Below, piece by piece: positions 59,703 to 64,000 of a stretch of DNA of 64,000 bases. A program made the translations under genes and the position numbers. Below the pieces are notes generated by a model. The model was not told the origin of the DNA. It did not search any database and was given only the letters and a program-made list of their open reading frames with translations. Source of the DNA: Pseudomonadales bacterium (GTDB lineage: Bacteria > Pseudomonadota > Gammaproteobacteria > Pseudomonadales > Azotimanducaceae); the NCBI GenBank assembly GCA_022827905.1, contig JAJEIQ010000061.1, positions 20,788 to 84,787 on the forward strand. Reading direction: 5' to 3'. Numbering within the stretch: the stretch's first letter is position 1; every line of letters begins with the position of its first letter.

Positions 59703-62700
59703 GCGCCGACGCCATTGGTGGCGAACAGGCCGGTGCCCGTCCAGATGCCCGCGCCGGGCAGCCAAACGGAGATGGCGATGCTGGCCAGGGGCCGGATCAG
59801 CCCCTTGAGGAAGTGCCCGGACGGGTCGGTGTACGCCAGCGGGTTGTTGAGGGCGTAGCTGTAGCGGTTGTGGCTTTGGAGGTTGCTTGGGAACTGGACG
59901 AACGGGTCGGCCCGCAGGAACCGGCCCAGCGCGGGGTCGTATATCCTTCCGTTCATGTGGACGGCGCCGACGGCGTCGAGCATCTCGTGGCCGGTGAAGC
60001 CGCGGGTGGTCGCGCAGTCGTCGAAGGCGGCGGCTGCCGCCTCGGCGAGGCCGGTCCAGTCGCCGGGGTTCCGGCGGGCGCCCCAGGCCGCGAAGCTCAT
60101 GGGCTGGACCAGGGCGCCCTGGGCGTTGGCCAGCCCGTCCGCGCTGCCGAGGTGGTCGCGCAGGACGTAGCGCAAGGCGTCGGCCTCGCAACTGCCGACC
60201 GCGGAGCCCTCGACCTCGATGGCCGTCCCGCCGATGCGGCGGCGCACCGTCACGGTCCCGTCGGGATGGGTGACCTTCTCGACGCTGCCCAGGTACAGGG
60301 TGGTTGTTGGGTTGCCGTCGCCGTCGGTGTCCACGCGCTTGAACCGGGCGCGGTCGGGGCCGTGGGCGAACGCCGACGTGCGGCTGCCCTTGATGATGGA
60401 GGCGGCCTTGCCGAACGCGGCGTAGGTGACGGTCCGCCCGTCGCTGGAGGAGACGGCGCTGCCGTTGGCGTCGTAGGCGTGGGTGACCTGCGTGTTGTCC
60501 GCCCTGGTCACGGAGGCGACGGCGTGGGGGCGTCCGGTGCCGCCGGAGTCGGCGCCGTAGGCGTAGGTGCCGACGCCGGTCCTGGAGCGGATGTTGCCGT
60601 AGCCGTCGTAGGCGGTTGACTGGACCGCCCCGGAGCCGGCCTGGTGGGTCCTGAGGCGGTTGAGGCCATCGTAGCCGAAGGCCTCCGTCAGGGTCGAGGC
60701 GCCGACGGTGCGGGCGCGGCTCTTCAGGTTGCCGAGCGCGTCCCACTGGTAGGCGAGGTCCTGCAGGCCGTTGGCGGAGGACTTGCCGGCCTTGATGCCG
60801 AGGGGCCGCCCGGTGCGCCCGTCGAAGGCGCGGGTCCGCTTGACGCCGTTGCCGAGCGTCTCGGCGGTCACGTTGCCGCGGGCGTCCATGGCCGTGACGG
60901 TGCGGTACACGGCGCTGGGGGTGAAGGTTCCTCCGCCGTCCCAGGTCCCGGCCGCGTCCTGGAGCCGCTCGAGGTGCCCGTGGGCGTTGTAGGCGTGACG
61001 GACGCCGTTGAAGTCGAACTTGGCCTCCGTGCGGCTGGCGTCGAAGTGCTGGAACGGGCGCCCGTGCTGGTCGTAGGTGGCCTTCCCGTGGTGCTCCTTA
61101 GCGCCGGTCCCCGGCACCGTGACCGCCGTGGACGGTCGGTCCAGCGCGTCGTATGACCGGGTCCGCTTGTAGCCGCTGGCTGAGTCCGCCTCGACGGACA
61201 GCTGGCCGAGGCCGGTGCCGGCGTCGTAGGTCCACGAGGCGTCGCCCTCAAGGGAGCCGGGCTGGGCTCCCGACAGCGAACCGCAGGACACGCCCGCAAG
61301 GGCGCGGTAATCCTTCCTGGACGCCATGCGGCCGAGGCCGTCGTACGCCGTCACGGTCAGGTTGCCCGCCGCGTCCTGGCGGCAGCGCAGCTCGCCGAGG
61401 GAGTTGTGCCGGTACGCCGTGCGCCCGAGGTCCGGGTCGTCCTGCACGGTCATGCGGCCGAGCAGGTCGAAGGTGGCCGACGTCGCCACGCTCGCGGGCG
61501 CGGGCGAGGCGTCCGAGAACGGCTTGCTGCGGGTCGTTTTGGTGACGTTGCCCTGGGCGTCGCGCTCGAACTCCACCGTCCCCTTGAGGTTGTCCTCGGT
61601 GGAGGCGGTCTCGCCGAGGGCGTTCCGCTCCTCCTTGGCCTTCTGGCCGAGCGCGTTGGTGGTGGTCGTGGCCAGCCCCTTATGGGCGAACGACGTCGCG
61701 CTGCCGTCGGGGCCGGTGGCCTTGACGATGCGGCCCAGGATGTCGTGGTTCGTCACGGTCCAGCACTGGGAGTCGCCCTGGCTCGTGGAGCACTGGCCCT
61801 CATCGGCGTAGTGGGGCTCGGACACGTGCTTCACGCGGCCCAGCTTGTCGTACTCCGTGTCAACGTGGATCCACTTCCCGTCGAAGCCCCGGGTGGCCGT
61901 TCGGACCTCGCGGGCCAGCGCGTCGAGGCAGGCGACGGACTCGCCCCCGCCGCCGTGCCGCGCCCGCTCGTGGAAGGCGGTGCCGGCCGGGCAGGAGGCC
62001 GCGCCGCTGCCCTTCGGCGCGCCCGTGGCGCGGGTGGATAGGGCGTAGGCTCCCGTCGCCGAGGCGTTCAGGAACTCCGCGCCGCCGGGCGTGCGCCAGA
62101 TGCGGTCGGTCGCGTGCCTGCTCCCGGCCTTGTCAAGGTAGCGCCTGACCTCGGTGGGCGAGCCGTGCGCGTCGCGCGCGACGGCCTCGCTGAGCTTGCG
62201 GCCCAGGCAGTCGAAGGTCGTTCGGACGAAGCGGCCCCGGGCGCCGTAGGCCGCGGTGTCGTTGTCGCAGCGCGTGCGCAGGCGGCTGGACCCGGCCGGC
62301 GCGGCCTGCCCCGGCACGGGCACGTCGTCGAAGAACTCCACCTTGGAGCGCACCCGGTTGCCGAACGCGTCGTAGCTGTGGGTGGTCGTCACCTTCAGCC
62401 GCTCGTGGTCCGGCTCGACCACCTCGGTGCACAGCAGCCCCGCGTGGGCGGCCTTTGAGGCCGCGCATCCCGCCTGGCCGTGGTAGGTGAAGGCGCTCCT
62501 GCGCACTGCCGTCAAGGCTTGGCCCGCGCTCTCGCTCGACTTGCGCCGGGAGTGGGTCACCGTGGCCTTGGACAGCCGCCCCAGCCGCTTGTCGGCGTCG
62601 GAGCTGCCGTACTCGTTGACGGTTTGGGTGGTGAACACCCGCCCGCCGCCCTCGGTCATGGCCGTCACCGTGGTGGCGTTGCCGTGGGCGTCGCGCTGCG

Positions 62701-63154
62701 TCGTGGTGGTCACGGTGGTCAGCAGCGCGGGGTCGTCGTCGTTCCCGTTGTTGAGGTCGTAGGCCCTCTCCACGGCCTTGGCCGCGTGGGGCTTGAGGGC
62801 GCCCAGCGCCGCCGTGCCGGAGGCCTTGGCCGTCGCCTCCCAGGTGGACTGGTGGCCGGTCAGCCTCCACGTGGTCGTGGACTCGCTGAGCAGGCGGCCT
62901 GATGAGGTGCGCACCGTGGTGGATACGGGCATCCCGGTGAACGGGAAGTCGTGTCGGTAGCGGGTGGTGGCCTCCACGCCGGTCTGGGCGTCGCGGGTCT
63001 TGAGCTGGCCGAAGCCGAGCGGCCCCCGGCCCATGGCCTGCACCTTGGCGTCGGCGTAGAAGTGCTCCACCTTGCTGGCGGCGTCCGCGGCCACCTTGCC
63101 GGGGGACGCGCCCGCCGCCGGGGCCGTGCCGGACACCTCGGTCACCACCGGCAT
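59609..63154 (-). CDS. RHS-repeat protein, truncated at the C-terminal tip (and probably at the N terminus)
   Basis: 1181 residues with many YD/RHS repeats (YDGLGRMASRKDYRAL; GLNRLRTHQAGSG; YDANGSAVSSSDGR) and the complete RHS core hallmark near the end (RGFTGHEMLDAVGAVHMNGR followed by IYDPALGRFLRADP). RHS proteins form a cocoon around a C-terminal toxin that begins after DPxG. Here only about 60 residues follow YTDPSGHF, and the last 30 are antisense to higA, so no toxin domain remains. The frame begins after a TGA at about 63225, with no signal peptide or PAAR domain, which suggests an N-terminal loss too. Probably non-functional as a polymorphic toxin. Confidence 0.8.
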   Translation of the reverse strand: MPVVTEVSGTAPAAGASPGKVAADAASKVEHFYADAKVQAMGRGPLGFGQLKTRDAQTGVEATTRYRHDFPFTGMPVSTTVRTSSGRLLSESTTTWRLTGHQSTWEATAKASGTAALGALKPHAAKAVERAYDLNNGNDDDPALLTTVTTTTQRDAHGNATTVTAMTEGGGRVFTTQTVNEYGSSDADKRLGRLSKATVTHSRRKSSESAGQALTAVRRSAFTYHGQAGCAASKAAHAGLLCTEVVEPDHERLKVTTTHSYDAFGNRVRSKVEFFDDVPVPGQAAPAGSSRLRTRCDNDTAAYGARGRFVRTTFDCLGRKLSEAVARDAHGSPTEVRRYLDKAGSRHATDRIWRTPGGAEFLNASATGAYALSTRATGAPKGSGAASCPAGTAFHERARHGGGGESVACLDALAREVRTATRGFDGKWIHVDTEYDKLGRVKHVSEPHYADEGQCSTSQGDSQCWTVTNHDILGRIVKATGPDGSATSFAHKGLATTTTNALGQKAKEERNALGETASTEDNLKGTVEFERDAQGNVTKTTRSKPFSDASPAPASVATSATFDLLGRMTVQDDPDLGRTAYRHNSLGELRCRQDAAGNLTVTAYDGLGRMASRKDYRALAGVSCGSLSGAQPGSLEGDASWTYDAGTGLGQLSVEADSASGYKRTRSYDALDRPSTAVTVPGTGAKEHHGKATYDQHGRPFQHFDASRTEAKFDFNGVRHAYNAHGHLERLQDAAGTWDGGGTFTPSAVYRTVTAMDARGNVTAETLGNGVKRTRAFDGRTGRPLGIKAGKSSANGLQDLAYQWDALGNLKSRARTVGASTLTEAFGYDGLNRLRTHQAGSGAVQSTAYDGYGNIRSRTGVGTYAYGADSGGTGRPHAVASVTRADNTQVTHAYDANGSAVSSSDGRTVTYAAFGKAASIIKGSRTSAFAHGPDRARFKRVDTDGDGNPTTTLYLGSVEKVTHPDGTVTVRRRIGGTAIEVEGSAVGSCEADALRYVLRDHLGSADGLANAQGALVQPMSFAAWGARRNPGDWTGLAEAAAAAFDDCATTRGFTGHEMLDAVGAVHMNGRIYDPALGRFLRADPFVQFPSNLQSHNRYSYALNNPLAYTDPSGHFLKGLIRPLASIAISVWLPGAGIWTGTGLFATNGVGAQPVACRSVPASSVGSWAIFAPFFRSARRSS

Positions 63155-63345
63155 CGGCGCCCGGAACTCCAGGACCGGGCCGGCCTTGCCGAGGGCCTCG
63201 AAGCCCGCCGGCGGGCAGAGCCGTCGTCAAAGGCGGCTGGCCGCAGCGTCTCGCCGGTTGGAACCCTACTGGTTGCGTCGGCAGCCCTCGCCCAATGCAC
63301 ATACGTCCGAGTCAACCCGCCCCGCGGGCGTTGGCCAACCGGCCG
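63155..63345 (-). other. Possible out-of-frame upstream part of the RHS gene
   Basis: Between the lipoprotein stop and the RHS frame, the minus strand has another open frame that ends in AAFDDGSA at about the point where the RHS frame starts (GFEALGKAGPVLEFRAP). Joining them needs a frameshift. No start codon with a ribosome site is evident. The segment may be a decayed RHS 5' part; it is not scored as a gene. Confidence 0.3.
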
Positions 63346-63882
63346 CTAGTCCGATGAGCTTCTCCCCGCAAACCAGTTGGGGGTGCCAAGGTCCAGCGCT
63401 TTGTCAGGGGGAGTGTCGTAACGGTGGAAAATGGACTCCTTCTCCTCATCGTACTCGATGGACGTGGCCCGTCCCGAACCTACCATGCCGATCCTCCACA
63501 AAACGAAGGTAAAGGAAGGGCTTTTGCCGTCCGACCTCCAAACAATCACCTCTGGAACGCCCAGCCTTTCCTTGATCGCGAAGGCGCCGGCGTAGGCGGC
63601 CTCGTTCGCCGCGGAGAACTGGCCTAGCTGTTCCGAGTAGTCCGGTTTGGAGTGATGGACCCTATGCACGCTCTCGTGAGGCAGAAGCAGCCGCATGATG
63701 ACCTCCAATTCCCCTCGGTGCTCCTCGAACCATGCGGGGACCGCGTCCAGGTCGTCGAACCGTTCGTCCCCCTCCCCGAACAATCCGATGCCGCACCCCG
63801 CCGACAGCAGCAGCCCAAGGCAGGCCGCCAGGCGCGCGGCACCCCGCGCCAGGGATCGTCTAGCCCGACTTCCGCAACTCAA
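63346..63882 (-). CDS. Lipoprotein of unknown function next to the RHS gene
   Basis: 178 residues. The N terminus is basic and then hydrophobic (LAACLGLLLSAGC), with a lipobox LSAGC (Cys30), so it should be lipidated. The mature part begins acidic (GEGDERFDDLDAVPAWFEEH) and contains a His cluster (LLLPHESVHRVHHSKPDYSE). No recognised domain. Lipoproteins next to RHS or contact-dependent toxins are sometimes immunity factors or surface partners, but this is only positional inference. The gene ends about 190 bp upstream of the RHS frame on the same strand. Confidence 0.65.
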   Translation of the reverse strand: MSCGSRARRSLARGAARLAACLGLLLSAGCGIGLFGEGDERFDDLDAVPAWFEEHRGELEVIMRLLLPHESVHRVHHSKPDYSEQLGQFSAANEAAYAGAFAIKERLGVPEVIVWRSDGKSPSFTFVLWRIGMVGSGRATSIEYDEEKESIFHRYDTPPDKALDLGTPNWFAGRSSSD

Positions 63883-64000
63883 CGCTGATTCAAGCGCAAG
63901 TCATTGATTTTTGGTTGTTGGAGGCCATAGGTCGGCACTACAAGCCACCGACCAGCGTGGGGCGCATTGGCCGATTCAGGCGAGGATTTTGGGTGTCGGC

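Noticed and set aside
62133..63302. 389-codon frame overlapping the RHS gene
   Set aside because: Arg/Gly/Pro-rich alternate frame of a GC-rich gene; the RHS repeats are in the other frame.
63863..64000. Plus-strand open stretch running off the window end
   Set aside because: No clear start, ribosome site or family motif within 138 bp; cannot be supported as a gene. I see nothing else in 63883-64000.

Overview
The window is GC-rich and gene-dense, with many 1-17 bp overlaps between genes. It looks like a chromosomal segment of a proteobacterium, most likely a gammaproteobacterium: pilMNOPQ-aroK-aroB lies beside a divergent class A penicillin-binding protein gene, the classic arrangement in that class. 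I saw no rRNA, tRNA or CRISPR array. All function calls come from reading the translations; no database search was run.

Layout. 1-6851: 5' part of mrcA/ponA (minus), then pilMNOPQ (type IV pilus alignment complex and secretin) and aroK-aroB. 6855-12492 (minus): a solitary vsr, then an operon for a periplasmic molybdenum aldehyde oxidoreductase of the PaoABC type (Tat-exported 2Fe-2S subunit, Mo subunit, FAD subunit with a cysteine loop), followed by a membrane cytochrome b and a small unknown gene.

12568-28990 (all minus): a metal-homeostasis island. It runs from a ZIP transporter, a small Cys/His protein and a TonB receptor with acidic His-rich loops into nine closely packed genes: a metal permease fused to an SPFH (HflK-like) domain, HflC-like and HflK-like SPFH proteins, a periplasmic binding protein, a small membrane protein, a second ZIP transporter, and a complete CzcCBA-type RND pump. 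The permease-SPFH module is the most unusual thing in the window.

29100-36590: mixed accessory genes (GyrI-like, CBS pair, MauG-type dihaem protein with a FixH/YtkA-like partner, aldo/keto reductase, Rpn-like nuclease, DUF899, luciferase-like oxidoreductase) and a PIN-toxin operon with an unusually large putative antitoxin. 36782-39257: thioesterase II, a cereblon-like CULT-domain protein, a HAD hydrolase and a QueD-like pterin enzyme.

39260-51332: a probable catabolic and uptake region for amines. It has a Rieske oxygenase, a GcvT-like methyltransferase and two paralogous FAD oxidoreductases on the minus strand, an M48 lipoprotein protease, a class III aminotransferase, and a polyamine-type ABC importer (binding protein, ATPase, two permeases). 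51341-58615 (minus): housekeeping genes (rhomboid protease, hisC, AI-2E-type permease, nitrilase-type amidase, RhlB-like helicase, aminotransferase, argC). 58643-64000: an accessory patch with a transposase remnant, a HigBA toxin-antitoxin pair, an RHS-repeat gene whose C-terminal tip is missing where it meets higA, and a lipoprotein gene.
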